DNA of 64,000 bases from Kingdonia uniflora (lineage: Eukaryota; Streptophyta; Magnoliopsida; Ranunculales; Circaeasteraceae), in contig JACGCM010000155.1 in NCBI GenBank assembly GCA_014058105.1, forward strand, positions 620,001 to 684,000, given 5' to 3'. Shown here piece by piece: positions 21,349 to 33,800 of this stretch. The notes below the pieces were generated by a model. The model was not told where the DNA came from, made no database searches, and saw nothing but the letters and a program-made list of their open reading frames with translations. Position 1 is the stretch's first letter. The number at the start of each line of letters is the position of its first letter. Position numbers and translations under genes: made by a program.

Positions 21349-24300
21349 TATAATGCATTGGTAGATTATTTTGAATAGAAGACTAAGGTCATTTGGAGAT
21401 GTTACCATGTAGCTCAAGCCATTGAATGTTGCAAGAAAATTTCACAAAAAACATGATATTTCATGTGTTGTCATAGGAGTGTCAATATCAAACTTCATCA
21501 TATGGCTTTATGCATGTTTCTATATATTGATCAATAATAGAAAAACGTATACCTATTTAATCTAGTAGAGGAAAAGCACTGAAACTCTATTACATGGATT
21601 AAATATCTTTATTAGATTAGGAGTGCTTAAGGTTGAAGAATAAGTTCTATAAAGCAAAAAAGTAAGGTGTGCATTGAAAAAAATGGTAGGCTTGTTTATC
21701 ATTCAGCTCCATTGGTCTTTTGTCTTTCTGCATCACTTTATAGCACATCTCCATTTTTTGAGTCTTCACTATCATTGTGGTTATCATTTTCTTCATTGCT
21801 TTCATCCTCAAAAATGTTGTGACATTTTTTATCTTCAAAGTAAAATGTTGTGACATTCTTTGTCTTCAGAGTTGTTGTTTTGCTTACTCGAAGTTGATTT
21901 AGAAACTTCAACACAAGTAATGATTACAGGATTATTGTGTTTTGGGAGTTTATCTATTCCCAACTTACATTCAGAGTCCAGAGCTAATCAAGCCCTTGCT
22001 AAAACAGGGTTAAAGAAGACCCCCGACCAAAATATATAGTTTATATAAAGACTGAAGGGCCACACACAGCCCAAAAGCTAATAAAACATGCTTATTTCCT
22101 AAAACAGTCGTTTGTTATTTTATTTGAGGCGTAACTTTCCTAAAATTTGCAATACAATGGTTTGATGGATGGTTTAGATAAAAAAGAGAAGTAAATTGCT
22201 AACGCTATTGCATATCTAAATTTATATATCCTCATCTCTAGGTAAAACAAAATAAAACAAAACATGAAACATTTTAACCACATAAGATATATACTCACAA
22301 TTGGTTAAAAACTCTTTTACTTATAGAACAATTTCCATAATAAGTAAAGGAATGCTAAGCAGCAGTACCATCCAAGAAAATCCAATTCTCAAACTAATAT
22401 CATAAAGCACATACAACTCACCAAGGCAAATAGATCAAAAACGCATTACTCATAAAGCATCTTAATTCCCAACATATAACACATTACAAATAGAGCATTT
22501 ATTGGCTCTCATTTCACAAAAAATTTGTGAGGTATGAAATGAATGCAATAATATTTTTGAGTATCCAACTTGTATTCTATAGCGTTATAGGATTTTATTA
22601 CAGCAATACTTACATTTATTTTTATTTTACTTATATAATATTTTAAGACAATGAAATCTTGGTGGGTTTGAAACACCGTCTCTTGAGATATTTGATATGT
22701 ATACTCGCATTGTCAAGCGCTCTTTCATTTGAGCTAAAGATCCTAGTACGAATAAGAACAATATAATCCGCATGAATTCTTGCTATCATAAGTTTCAAAA
22801 TAACAAAACATGAATTCACCTTATATAGAAATACATACAAAAATGTACCTTAAAGCAATACCAACCAAGCACAAGTTTGAATCTACAATAAATTAATCAC
22901 TGGTTAAAGCCAATAAGTTTGTAAGGCAATAATTCTAAAATCTATTATGAAATGGAAAATAAAAGTATGATTACACTGAGTACTTAACTTGTACCCAAGA
23001 AGTTACTGAGAAAGATTATATTAGATTCTCTGACTGAAGAATCTAAATGCAAACATCAAAAAGAATGATTTTCCATGTAATTCTGTAGTGACAAAGTTTT
23101 TCTAGTAACACTTTCGTGATTTTGAAAGAATTAGATAATCCAACGTTCAACCTGGTGTTCTCAAATATTTAATTTACGATATGAAAATAGTAGATATGAC
23201 TAAGATCTGCAAGGAGATGTGGATATCCCATCGCCTCACCACCACTGAATTTTGAGCAAAATAACAATCTTCTATTTTGACTTATTAATATTTTTCTTGC
23301 CCTAACAAAACAAAGTTATTCCATGCAATCTTAAATGCCACTAGTGTAGGGTTAAAATCTGTAACTTCACTGTAGCAGGTTGCAGGACAGTCAGGCTGGA
23401 TTGTCCAATCCGATTTACTATCCCAAAGATAAAGAATGATGGCAAGATGGGCAAAGTAGCCACTGTAGCAAAAACCAACCACCAAATACATGTCATAGTG
23501 AGATTAAGATCATCATAAACTCCTTACTCGAGTATAATTGATAATGTTGGTGAAGTAGTCATTTCAGTAAAGACCAACCACCAACACAGCTTATGGTCCA
23601 CTCATTGCAAACGGGGAAAAAATTGAAACAATTTAAATTGGAAAAACTCAAACTTACTTGATCTTGCATAGTAAGGAGTTTTCTCATCAAAGGTAGAGAT
23701 GGTGAAACATGCTTGCAGTTAGTTGTAACATCTTAAGATCCCTGTATATCCAAACATAAAACCACATCGATAACCAAATATATAAGATCATTGCACATAA
23801 CATACTCGAAATAGAAGTCCTATACAAAAGGCATAAAATTTCTATAAATGCAAACGAATAAATCAGAACCATACAAAGAACATATATTTCTTTCAGAAAA
23901 GAAAATAACATTGATAACCAAGACATACCTTCTTCCATAAGATCCCTTTGAAGATATTTTCCAGCTGAAATAGGCAAAAAAAAACTTGGATATTATGATC
24001 AGGAAATTTTTGATGATAGTTGGAGATGGATTTACTTCTTTCTACATGAGTGCTGACTTCCCAAAAGTTGTGATCACAGGCCATTAAGACGCAGGTTGCA
24101 TGTATCAATGTCTTGCCATGCGGCGAAGCTGGCAAAAGTGGCAACCTGTGTAAAAGTACATGATTGGATTTTCAAAAAAATTACAAATTTCCCAATACCA
24201 TCTAAAAGAAAGGCTATGAGATTAAACTGTACCTCTTGGTAGAACTCTGCATTGGAATTGTGCTCCCTCTACTACTCATTTAGAATATTTTAAAATGTTA

Positions 24301-25378
24301 TTTGCACGTGATCATCATTTTGTCGTGAATTATCTCTCCGGAAACTAAAACAGTGTTACCATTTAAAGATAATTTCTTCTAAGAAAAATCATAAACTTTG
24401 ACTGGAAAACAGTTTTTATGGAAAATGATTTCATGAAATAGATCTCATAAAGCACTAAATTAAAAAATGATAAATAAAAAACAACTCCCCGAGTTTTGAA
24501 TACCAAGTTGGTTTTCAGGATTATCAATTTTCCTCACGAACCAAACACAAGGGAATTGGTTTTCAGGAGTATCACTTTTCTTTTTCTTCATTCTCCAAGA
24601 ACCAAAAACAACCTAAGCAGTCTAGAAAACTCTATTGACGTTTAAAATTTTAATTTCTAAGGAACAAACCTTGCCACCATCATTAATCTCAAAAAAATTG
24701 ATAAGCCTTGTAGTTAATTAGATTCAGACCTTCATAGCATAGGCAAAAATGTCCCCAAACATGTGACCTGCATACCAATATTCAACATGAAAAACATGAG
24801 CATGGCTCCTTCTAGCAAGTACATCCTAAGCAGGAAAAATTATTTGTGATTTCAAAACATAGTTTCTATGAAACAATTAAAATGCATAATCGAAACGTTG
24901 TGAAATAACATGATAATCAACAAAATAAGCTAAAGTAAGAACTTATAAACATTTTCACCATCTTTACAAAAACAATTCAAAATAGCATAACATTACATAT
25001 TAAATAGCCTAACAAGTAAGAACCCTTCTGCTTGAATTCGTCGTGAGATTGGAGATAATTAAGTACAAAAAAGATCACGTTAGATGAAAATAATCGTCAA
25101 AATCAGAAGAGAAACGTTGTTGTAAGAAGGTTTCGAGCAAGTGCCAAGAGAGGAGAGACGATTAAGGTTTAGAGAGAGTTTCGTCTTCGTCTACTTTGTG
25201 TTTGCGGTTGCTTTGGTTTTCCTCTCATCATCAAAACACAGACTCATAAACATAGTGAGGGACGGAAGAACTCAGGAACGGGATATGCCCTAGATTTGTA
25301 GCTTTGGGATAAGGTAACCGTTCCCTGCAAACAGAGGAGAATATAGGGGAAGATAAATCATGCTAGAGTAGAGTATAG
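21349..25378. other. No recognised gene (4 kb)
   Basis: Several minus-strand ORFs look exon-like: 24144-23990 (ASPHGKTLIHATCVLMACDH), 23460-23300 (YLWDSKSDWTIQPDCPATCY) and 22800-22650. Their order and flanking AG/GT signals would fit a captured or decayed multi-exon gene on the minus strand, with a leader near 25040-25180. I could not recognise the product. Confidence 0.35.
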
Positions 25379-26515
25379 GGGTGTGTTTGGTATCCCAAAA
25401 AAATGAGAAACCGAGTGGGAAAATACCAAAAAAAATTAATTTTTTTCTTACTTGGGTATTTGGTAGTCCAAAAAATATGATGAACATAATTTTCATGAGA
25501 AAATTAATAACTTTAAAAGTGGGAAACAGTTTTCCACTCTCTCCGCCTTAGAAAATATGTTTCCCACTTAAAAATTAGAGGGACCCATGCTAGATTTTCC
25601 CTTCAATTTTCTATGGAAATCTAAATATAAAATATTATATATGATTCTTCTCATCCTGCAAAAAGAAACACACAAGTTGATTTTCCCACCAAAAGACCCT
25701 CTATTTACCTCATATTGTATGGAAAAAAAACCATATATCTCCCTCACACAAACAAAGAAGCCTCCATCGGGTATGCTTTTTCTCACTTTTTGCTTTTTAC
25801 TTTTTTTCTTTGTCATTTCTATGATTGATTTACCTTGCCACCCTTTTTTATCATTATTAACTATATTAAATGATTGATATTTTTTTCATTTTTGTCTTTT
25901 TTTTCATCTTGAATTTAGTACTTATAATGATGGAATTAAACTTTACTAGTACCTATTTTAGGTTTAAATTTTACACGTAGTTAATAGGTTACAACTGTAA
26001 TGGAGTTAAACTTTACTTTTGTCTTTGTGTATATTGGAGTTAAATTGTACATGCATTAATGATATTCTAGTTGAATTTTGTATATTGCACGTGATTTTAA
26101 TGTTCAAATATTACCATAAGAGCATGCACAGCAGCCTCGCTAATTTAGCGAGCCACGTAGGCATAAATTCAGGAAAAATATGACATATAGCAAGAGCTAT
26201 AAAAATTATCCTTTTCAGGGTGGGGATAGATGTCAGTTTTTAATATATATTTTTTAATAAAAATAAAATAAAAAAATTATGCGCCAATTCAATTGGCGCC
26301 AACATTTTAAAATATTTTTTTTAATAATAATATAAAATAAAATAAAAATACACTGCGCCAATTGAATTGGTGCAATTAAATATTAAAAAAAACAATTTTT
26401 TAATAGTAAAAAAATTTTAATAATTTATTTTAGCTGGCCCACTAATACGCTGATGAACAGGCTCGCCACAGATAGCCACTGATTTTCTTAAACTTAGCGT
26501 AATTTGGGCGATAGC

Positions 26516-27306
26516 TGTAATAGCCTAATTCCGGTATACGGACTTAGCCTTTACACCAAATGTGTTTAAAACATTCAATAGTAACAAACAATGAACAACA
26601 AGACGATATAACATGGAAAACTTCTGAATGGCTTAAAAATCACGGCCTCTCTTGAGGATTTTGAGAAAGTATTGATTGTATTGAGATTGCTAGTCTATTG
26701 CAATGATCGTGTTGAGAATATAGAATGACAAAGTAGGAACATTTCTGCAACGATCATTCCGTCCATCATCTACAATTCTCTAGGTCCTTTTATAGGTCTC
26801 CTAATATGACCGTTTGAGAACCATAAAGTCCCTTGATGATGGACATTACAAAGTGAGTGTGAGATATTCTTTAACCAGGTTGTGTAACATTTTAGCCTTT
26901 GGTGCTGTACAACGGCTCTATTGCTGATTGTGCATCTCGAGCAAGTAAAGCTTCTGGTGTAGAGGTCGAGAGTGATATCTCAAACTGGAAATGTTGGGCA
27001 GGTCGGACTACTGTTGTAGATGTCGAAAGTGATATCTTCAACTGAGAAAGTTTGGTAATGTCTTTAGTAGTATTTCCTGTATGCTGATGAGATCGAGGGC
27101 GAGGTTTGAGTCCGAGATACGAAATAAGCTATTACAAGACGGCTCTTAACCAATAGTACGAGTATTGTTCGGGATGAGTGGTATTGGTTGAGAAACTTGT
27201 TCATTTTATGATTGAGACTGTGCCACGTGTTCTACTGCTGAGGTCAAAAGTTCATTTGTAGCTCGGTGATGAAGCATGAGGTCGTGATGCGGAATAAGCC
27301 ACTACA
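26516..27306 (-). repeat. 3' LTR of the Tat-type element
   Basis: On the plus strand it runs from TGTAATAGCCTAATTCC to GCCACTACA. The TATA box lies on the minus strand at 26783-26796 (CCTATAAAAGGACC). The adjoining 27307-27318 reads, on the minus strand, as a purine tract (GAGGGGGCGGT), the expected polypurine primer for plus-strand synthesis. Confidence 0.92.
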
Positions 27307-27612
27307 ACCGCCCCCTCTCAGCCAGCAGTACAAGAATGGTTATAGGCGAGTGGTGTTGGTTGAGAAGAGTCAATAAATATTGTAGTTATATCAGGTTGTA
27401 TTTCCTGGAGCCAATGGATGAATCTCTGTTGGTGTCTGCTGGGTTTTCAAGGGCCAATGACTGCAGTCAAATACTATTGCCTGGGGAATCCATTGGGCAT
27501 TAAGAATTTGTAGAGTCTGCCTTGAATGTTGATTGGTGTATAAAAGAGATTGCTTAGTTGGGCTTTGAGGAGAAAACCCTTCATTTATGTTTACTATTTT
27601 CTTGCGGTGGCA

Positions 27613-27846
27613 ATGGTGACGACTAGGACTCAGGCCCGAGAGTCTAGGATCCAGATGAAGATGGAGGAATTGCGTATCAGATATTTTGGTTATCAGCCGC
27701 TGCACCTGCCTACTCCAATTCCTGTGTCTCCCACTTTTTACCGTATGTCTTATAAAGAGGTGGTGGAGGCAAAGGATGATTACTACCAAATGGTACTTTT
27801 TCATTACTTGGTGACATCTGAGGCTGAATACTGTAACGATCTTTGA
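27613..27846 (+). CDS. Additional ORF a of the Tat element (small, antisense)
   Basis: This 77-codon frame starts MVTTRTQARESRIQMKMEEL and continues RIRYFGYQPLHLPTP. It lies just inside the 3' LTR, opposite to gag-pol. A second frame at 28619-28863 has the same layout (start, TRxQ, then ELRxRYF), so the two are duplicates. It is basic at the start and has no recognisable domain. AATAAA at 28230 could serve as its poly(A) signal. Function is unknown. It could be the first exon of a longer antisense transcript. Confidence 0.4.
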   Translation: MVTTRTQARESRIQMKMEELRIRYFGYQPLHLPTPIPVSPTFYRMSYKEVVEAKDDYYQMVLFHYLVTSEAEYCNDL

Positions 27847-28618
27847 CTGCTGGCGGAGAAGGCTGTTACAACTGAAGATGAAGCGGCAAGCATTCGGCCG
27901 AGAGAGTCGCGTCGATACCCTGCTAATGAGTGGGTCTAGTTGAAGAAATGAGTCATCCGTCTGTCTCTAGCATACAGGGAGGTGAGGAGGATACAGAGGA
28001 TCATTTTCTTCCATGGGCCATAGTTCTTTGGCAACGAAGAAGATCCTTCATCTGTGAAATTTATCTCTAACTTCGTTGTGCCTTGGAGCATGGGATCAAA
28101 GTTTGGTATCTGCGTCTTCTGTGAACTTTTCGAGTCTTAAAAAGGAGTTCGAGCTAATACTTGATGTAAATTGTAGTAATCTGTAAAATCTTTGTTGTAA
28201 AGTATTATGTAGAAGTAACTTTCGGACTGAATAAAATATATGTTTTCTATGATGATGATACTGTGTATTTTTCATTGCTTGTTTTGCTATATTTATTAGA
28301 TAAGTCGATGTTATGTGTCTGAGGAAAAATGATTGTAGGTATTGAGGTAAGGTTTTTAGAGAAGGCCGGGTTGTTCTTTCGAATTGGATTTCTTATTTTA
28401 TACGAGCTGCGTGAGTTGCCATACACGCATCTGAGGGGAAATCTTGTGCGATGAGGTGATGAGTTGTCACGATATGTAATATATATTATGATGTTTATTC
28501 CAATATCTTCGAAGGAAAATTTATGGGGTGATTGATTCTGCTGAGATCTTCTTTTGTTTATAAGTAGGGATTCCTTGCTATTGTTACTTGTATTATTCTA
28601 AAGTTGTTGTACTCAAGC

Positions 28619-28863
28619 ATGATGAGGACTCGGTCTCAGCGTACTCAGCAGGCGGCGGATGGTGGTTTCATATCAAGGTTGTTGAACTTCGTGAACGTTA
28701 TTTTCGGCATTTGCCACATGATCTTGCTCTTCCGGAATGGCCATTGAATCTTGTTGGCTTGGATGATGAAGGCAGACGCGTCGAGCATGATCGGTTCCTT
28801 TGGTGCAACATTTTCCATAAGTCCCTGTTGGATCCTCGAGTTCGAGAACTGACTGTTAGGTAG
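28619..28863 (+). pseudogene. Additional ORF a', frameshifted paralogue of 27613-27846
   Basis: It starts MMRTRSQRTQQAADGGFISR. A frame change near 28678 leads into VVELRERYFRHLPHDLALPE, then DRFLWCNIFHKSLLDPRVRE before the stop. The RxYF core and the overall spacing match ORF a. The frameshift means the copy is inactive as a single frame. AATAAA at 29096 follows. No known family was recognised. Confidence 0.45.
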
Positions 28864-30010
28864 CTCACATGCGATAAGATCATAGAAGAGGATGTCAGGG
28901 TAGCGAATGAGGAGTTAATTTTGTGTAGGCAACCGAACCATCGGGGGTACTTTAGATGCAACTAGGGAGCTCAGTGAGCTCGAGGTTGTGAGGTTTGTGG
29001 AAAGTAATCTATTTTTTGTAGTAGTACTCTGTAGTTAATAAAATGTAACTTGAGAGATCGTGAGATAATGGTATATATGATGTTCCGATCTTATTGAATA
29101 AAGTATTATGTTATATTTATTGTACACGGATACTGTGTCAGACAGCTGCATGACTTTTTAACAGCTGCATTGATATCATCGAATTTTGAAAATTGAGCTA
29201 TTTTAGGATAGTTTGTACGATCTTGGTAGAGTATAAGTAAGATGATTGGTCATTTTGGTACGAGACTTGAGAAAAGGTGTGGGGTTGGTAATGGTAGATA
29301 ATAGAGATAAACGTGATGGTGGCAAATGTTATCACAAAAGTTATGCTGATCTTGTGAAATGAAAAGACGTGTCTGTAGCAACAGTGGGGATGATTGGCAC
29401 GCGTCAGAAGGAGCTGTCATTTCAAAAACCGAGGGAGAGTATAAAAATTTGTCTTTCTCTCCCTCATAAATTGTCAACAATTTCAGAGAGAGAAAAAAGT
29501 GGTGCGCATCTCATTATCAAGGAAAGGAGGCGTTTGAGTGTTGATTGTATGTTAAGAAAGGTATCGGTGTCAAGTGATCGGAGGTTGTCGAAGAAATGAC
29601 AGGAACACTCATATTCGAATAAGCGTCCGGGTAAAGTAGAGGATTGCTGCTCAGCGAGTACAGGTCAATGGTAAAAACTTATGGCTGTTTTGATCTTGTA
29701 GATACTCTGTATAGTAATCTGTAATCTTTAGTACTATGTTTAGTTTGTTTGTTTTTTAGAAAATTGGGGTTTTCAGAGGGAAAGATAAGAATGAAAGAGA
29801 GTTTGTAATGGAGGGTTTGTGCATATGCAGTTTTAGAGAGGAAAAATAAAAGTTTATTGGAAATGAAGAGGGAATTTTGAAATTTGTTGATTTTTATTTT
29901 TGGGATTATAGGGAAAATTGACGTGTTAACTTGGTAGATGGTGGGATTGTTTGTACTGTTTGTAACGTAGTGATAATAATAAAATATGTCTTTGTATCTG
30001 TAGGTTCAGT
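28864..30010 (+). other. Spacer of the antisense cluster
   Basis: It has no clear ORF except a basic plus-strand frame at 29369-29599, which may be chance. CT-rich sequence near 29455-29465 and a GA-rich tract near 29489 lie before the next ORF and may be transcript leader. No TATA box could be fixed. Confidence 0.3.
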
Positions 30011-30854
30011 ATGCGTTCTAAACCTATTATTCCTGCTAGTAAGTTCGTAGTATCGTCCTGTTCGGAGGAAACATCAACTTCAGGGAGAGGGGACGAGTGC
30101 AGTAAAATGGAGGAAACTGTAAATAGTATAGGGACAACGATAGAAGAGGTGGGGCCCAGTAGATCTGAGGGCGTAAAGGTAAGGGGGGATAAAAGAGAGA
30201 AAGATAGAAGTTTCATCATATACCCCGAAGGGGTAGATGTAGGGAAAGAGTATTTAAGAAATAAAAAGAAATGCCCAGGAGAGTGGAGCAGATATGTTGA
30301 AGAGCAAGGTCTCTAGTTCAGAGACTATGTCCCCGAGAAAGGGAAGGAAGCAATGTACTACCAAGTTCCTTGTTTAGAAAAATGGAAGAAAGAGAGTAGT
30401 ATTAGTGAGGGGGTTAGCCTCTCGTACTATAATGGGCTTGGGTTCTCAAGCACGAGTGGGGGGTTTTTGTGTTTTTTGAATCAGGTCAAATACGGCCTTA
30501 GAATTCTGCTAACCTATTTTCAGAAAGGGGTCATGAATTCTTTACAGTGCTGCCCTGCCCAGCCAAATGGGAATGTATATGGGATGATGAGGGCGTGTGA
30601 GGCGCTGAATAAAAAATGGGGAAAGGAGGGGTCTGCGAAGAAGTTCTCAGTGAAAGATGTTTTGAAATTTTATAAGTTTAAGTATATGGAGGGCCAAGAT
30701 AGTGGTTACCTGAGTGATTCGGCCAGGCTGAAATTCTTTGATTTTGAGTCGTCGGGTAGACCATGGAACGACCACCTTGTGTGGGTTGAGGGTAGCTGTT
30801 TGTAGGTTCCAGATGAACCAACGCTAGAGCTAAACCATAGATATATTAATCCGA

Positions 30855-30938
30855 GTAAGAAAGTTGAACAATCTTTGAATATTTGATAGCTTTGTTTGTA
30901 TGATGTGTTCCTGATATTTTGTTTCGTTTGTTTTACAG
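30855..30938 (+). other. Predicted intron 1 in additional ORF b
   Basis: Donor CCGA|GTAAGAAAG and acceptor TTTTACAG|GG frame an 84-base AT-rich segment. Joining the two sides keeps one frame (AATCCGA plus GGCCCAAA). It is a typical minimal plant intron. Confidence 0.6.
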
Positions 30939-31140
30939 GGCCCAAACTGTTGGCTACTCTGGATAGAACTAGTTTGTTAGATTGTGTTGCTTGCGACCAG
31001 GACGAGCTCACAGAGGTACTCAGTGAATTGGGAATCCGAAGGCACAAACGAGTAGATTCAATAGTTTTAAAGGTTCAGCGAGCTCAAGAAAAATAAGCTA
31101 TGGCCGAGGGGAAGGCTGTTGAGACCGTGGCTGACTTGCT

Positions 31141-31632
31141 TAATTAATCCACAATACGATGAAGAAGCTCTAGTTAGTTGAAAAGTCTGAAGAACACAAA
31201 TTCGATGGGAAAAATAAGCTTCAATTGCTTAAAAAATGAGCTTAACCTAGATCTAACCTTGCCTTGTCTTGCCCTTTACAGAAGGTTACAAACCCTAGTT
31301 ACAAATCTCTTAGATCTAAAGGAAACTCTAAACAATGATCTACGTCTAGATAATTAACTTTAGCCTAGGCTTGCCCTTTTATAGAGGTTATAAGTCCTAG
31401 TTACAATCAAACTCGAAATCCAACTCTAATCCAACTTTAAAAGGTTTAAAGCTCTTAAACTAGAACTGGAATTACGATAGTCGTTCGAACGAACCTATAG
31501 GTCGTTCGAACGACCGAAGACCTCCCCTGGAACTTTGGCCCAAGGGTTCAAGCCGTTCGAACGACTCTCAACCTCGTTCGAACGACTTTGGTAAAAACTC
31601 CAGTTTCTCCTAGATCCACCTGGATCATTAAT
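31141..31632. mobile_element. Non-coding insert flanked by TTAAT, with TTCGAA palindromes
   Basis: A 490-bp segment interrupts the coiled-coil region and has TTAAT on both sides (31140-31144 and 31628-31632). It contains an imperfect direct repeat (CTTGCCCTTTACAGAAGGTT near 31269 and CTTGCCCTTTTATAGAGGTT near 31371). It also has four copies of a TCGTTCGAACGA-type palindrome between 31480 and 31592. On the minus strand TATAAAAGGGCAAG could be a TATA box, so a solo LTR or TRIM is possible, but TG..CA ends are not clear. Confidence 0.4.
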
Positions 31633-31965
31633 CCTCCACCTTTTGTGCCTCAGACTCTTAAGCGGCTTACTCGCAAAGGTCGAAGGGCAGCGCAGCAAAG
31701 TAGTTTGGCTGTTAAGACTATGTCCACGGAATAAGAGTTCGCAAAGCCTACTGCTGGTGACTTGTCAGAGATACATGAAGTGGGTGTGTCTGTGCTGGGG
31801 GATGTTGAGAAGAGCCTGAAGAGGAAGCAGCCTGCGGGTGAGGATAGTTGTCAGACAAAACCTTTTGTTGCTGCCAAGATGCAAGAGTTGGAATGGAGAT
31901 ACTGTCAAATTGCCGGGACAAACTCATAGAAGCTCGAGGATGACTACCTCGATAATACATTCGCG

Positions 31966-32059
31966 GTATGTTTTGCTAACAAACTGTGTGCTTGACTTTT
32001 CTTTCGATCTGAAGTAAAAAAAAATTGAACTAATTCTTCTATTTTTGTTATGCTGGCAG
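31966..32059 (+). other. Predicted intron 2 in additional ORF b
   Basis: Donor TTCGCG|GTATGTTTTG and acceptor ATGCTGGCAG|CTGTC frame 94 AT-rich bases. The acceptor context is the same as at 34798, which suggests that the two gene modules descend from one ancestor. Confidence 0.55.
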
Positions 32060-32729
32060 CTGTCAACTATACTGAAGGCGGTCATACAATGTCTGGGTAA
32101 GAGAAGCCTAGAGTTTGATACTTTGACGACGAAGTCCGAGGCCCAGTCAGCTCGCATGAAGGATTTCGAGAGTGACCTTCAATTGGAGAGATAGAGAAGG
32201 GTTGCAGATTCTTCTACAGCTATAGTAAAGTACAGTGAACTGGTGAAGCATGACAAGCTCATGTTTGATGCAGTTACGGCAGCCTTAGTAGAAAGAGATC
32301 ACTTTACTAACTCGTACTACTGTTTTGGGCTGAGTGTTGATGATGTGGCTTTGGTTCTTAGTGGTAGGTACACAGAGATTGAGCTTCCTGCTGAGGAGGA
32401 GCAGATGGGTGGTGGTGTTATTGGTATGTCTGAGAAAGTTTTGCATCTTCCTACAGGCAGTGCAGAGGTGGTCCATACTATTGAGCATACTTTGGACCCT
32501 CTGTTGGAACGTGCTGAAACAGTTCCTTCTCTGGGGAAAATACTGAAATCTCCTTCTGAGATAGACAATTAGCAAGCCACTTTCAACATTCTGTGGCATC
32601 TTGTCTTCTATTTTTTAGTTCGCGTGACGTTGATTGTGATAAATACTCTGTATAATCGTATAGTATTTTTGAGTGGTTTTTCAAAATATGTTTTCCATGA
32701 ATGTTGTAATTAAAATAAGGTATCTGCAT

Positions 32730-33800
32730 CCTGTGTTGGAGATAGAACGTTTAAGAAAAATGAACTCCAAACTGGAGAAGCCGATGGGTAAAACGAGAGA
32801 CTCTGTGGCCCGTATTCAACAGGTACTTAACAAAAATGAATACGAGATAAGGCAATTTAAGTTAAATTCAGAGAAAAAATTTAGAGAGTTATATGACTTG
32901 TAATGTAAATATGCTAAAATAAAAGTGGAGAGAGACGAAGTGTTAAGAAAGGAAGAGGAAAAAGGGGTAGTAGTTCGAAAACCTAAAGAGCTGGTTTGTT
33001 TTAAAGACCCGAGTGAGAGGGCGAGGTGTAAGTGGATGTTATTAGTTCAGACTCTTTATTTTGAGGTCAAAGTAGATAGTGAGCAAGGGATAAAGGAGAC
33101 TTATATAGAGCTGTTGAGGGAGAGAGGTGTAGTTCCAGACCCAGCTCAAGTTATACTTTTAGCTCAAGAAGCACGCAATCGCCACAGTTTAGAAGCGAAA
33201 AAATATTCAGCTCGGGCTGGTATTTCTGTTGCATGGGGTGATGTAGAACATTTATCTGATATCTTTGGCTTCATGTAGGATCGGAGGGCCATGAAGATTT
33301 TATTTTTTAGGATAAGGAAAGAGCAAATAGCGGTTCAAACGCAATTAGAGGGAGAGGTAAAGGGGTTATAGGGTGAGCTATCCCAGTACGTGGAGCAGAA
33401 AATGTCTTTAGCAAAGCGGCTGTCGAAAGAAGTGGTTATTCGAATAAAAGTAGAGGCTGAAGCGATGGCTTTAGTTGTGCTCCTAAAAAATATATGTCAG
33501 CGGTTGCATGAAGCGCAAATGAAATTGAAGGAGCATCTGTGCCCCTCGCGTCACATAGACAATATCGTTGAGTTTTATGGGGGGGAACTAGTTAGAGTAG
33601 AGAACGTATTTAGGAAGTTCGTAGAGGAGTGCGGGAAGGATTTTAAAGTGGAAAATTCCAAAGTAGAAAGCATGTGGTTTAGTCAAGGTGAACGAGGAAT
33701 TGTTGGTGACCACTCCCTCCCGAGGTCGTGGGAGGAGTCATTAGAAGAGGAAGAGGTCGAGCCTCTGATATCCAGAACGCGGTGCAAACCAAGTCAATAG
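32730..33800 (+). pseudogene. Additional ORF c: coiled-coil module
   Basis: One frame, cut by a few stops, reads HPVLEIERLRKMNSKLEKPM, then EKKFRELYDL, ERARCKWMLLVQTLYFEV, SRHIDNIVEFYGGELVRVEN and ends EEVEPLISRTRCKPSQ. It is rich in Glu, Lys, Leu and Arg, as in long coiled coils. The segment HIDNIVEFYGGELVRVE matches AIISFFAAELKRVEA in ORF d in pattern, so ORFs c and d are related modules. No catalytic motif is visible. It may be a downstream part of ORF b or a duplicate of it. Confidence 0.5.

Larger units (their letters stand above)
30011..32572 (+). pseudogene. Additional ORF b: transposon-type domain plus coiled coil, with introns
   Basis: From ATG at 30011 one frame runs to about 30854, broken only by TAG at 30314-30316 and 30803-30805. 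An N-terminal Ser/Glu-rich part is followed by a globular segment (YQVPCLEKWKKESS, GGFLCFLNQVKYGLRILLT, RPWNDHLVWVEGS). This resembles the plant 'putative gypsy type transposon' domain found in antisense ORFs of Tat elements. Plausible introns are 30855-30938 (GTAAGA..TTTACAG) and 31966-32059 (GTATGT..GGCAG). The next exon (GPKLLATLDRTSLLD) and the region 31650-32572 are helical and charged, ending ILKSPSEIDN. A non-coding insert lies at about 31141-31632. Role in the element is unknown. Stops show decay. Confidence 0.6.

Noticed and set aside
25568..25877. Overlapping ORFs of 82 and 96 codons on both strands near the Harbinger-like left end
   Set aside because: Low-complexity Lys- or Phe-rich frames in AT-rich DNA inside the terminal region; no domain, and neither fits a transposase.
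28141..28270. AATAAA and TG-rich stretch as end of an intact host gene
   Set aside because: The only upstream ORF belongs to the retrotransposon's antisense cluster; no host gene is present.
30706..31047. 113-codon minus-strand ORF opposite additional ORF b
   Set aside because: It is a shadow of the plus-strand coding frame; the plus strand has the domain-like pattern and the splice sites.
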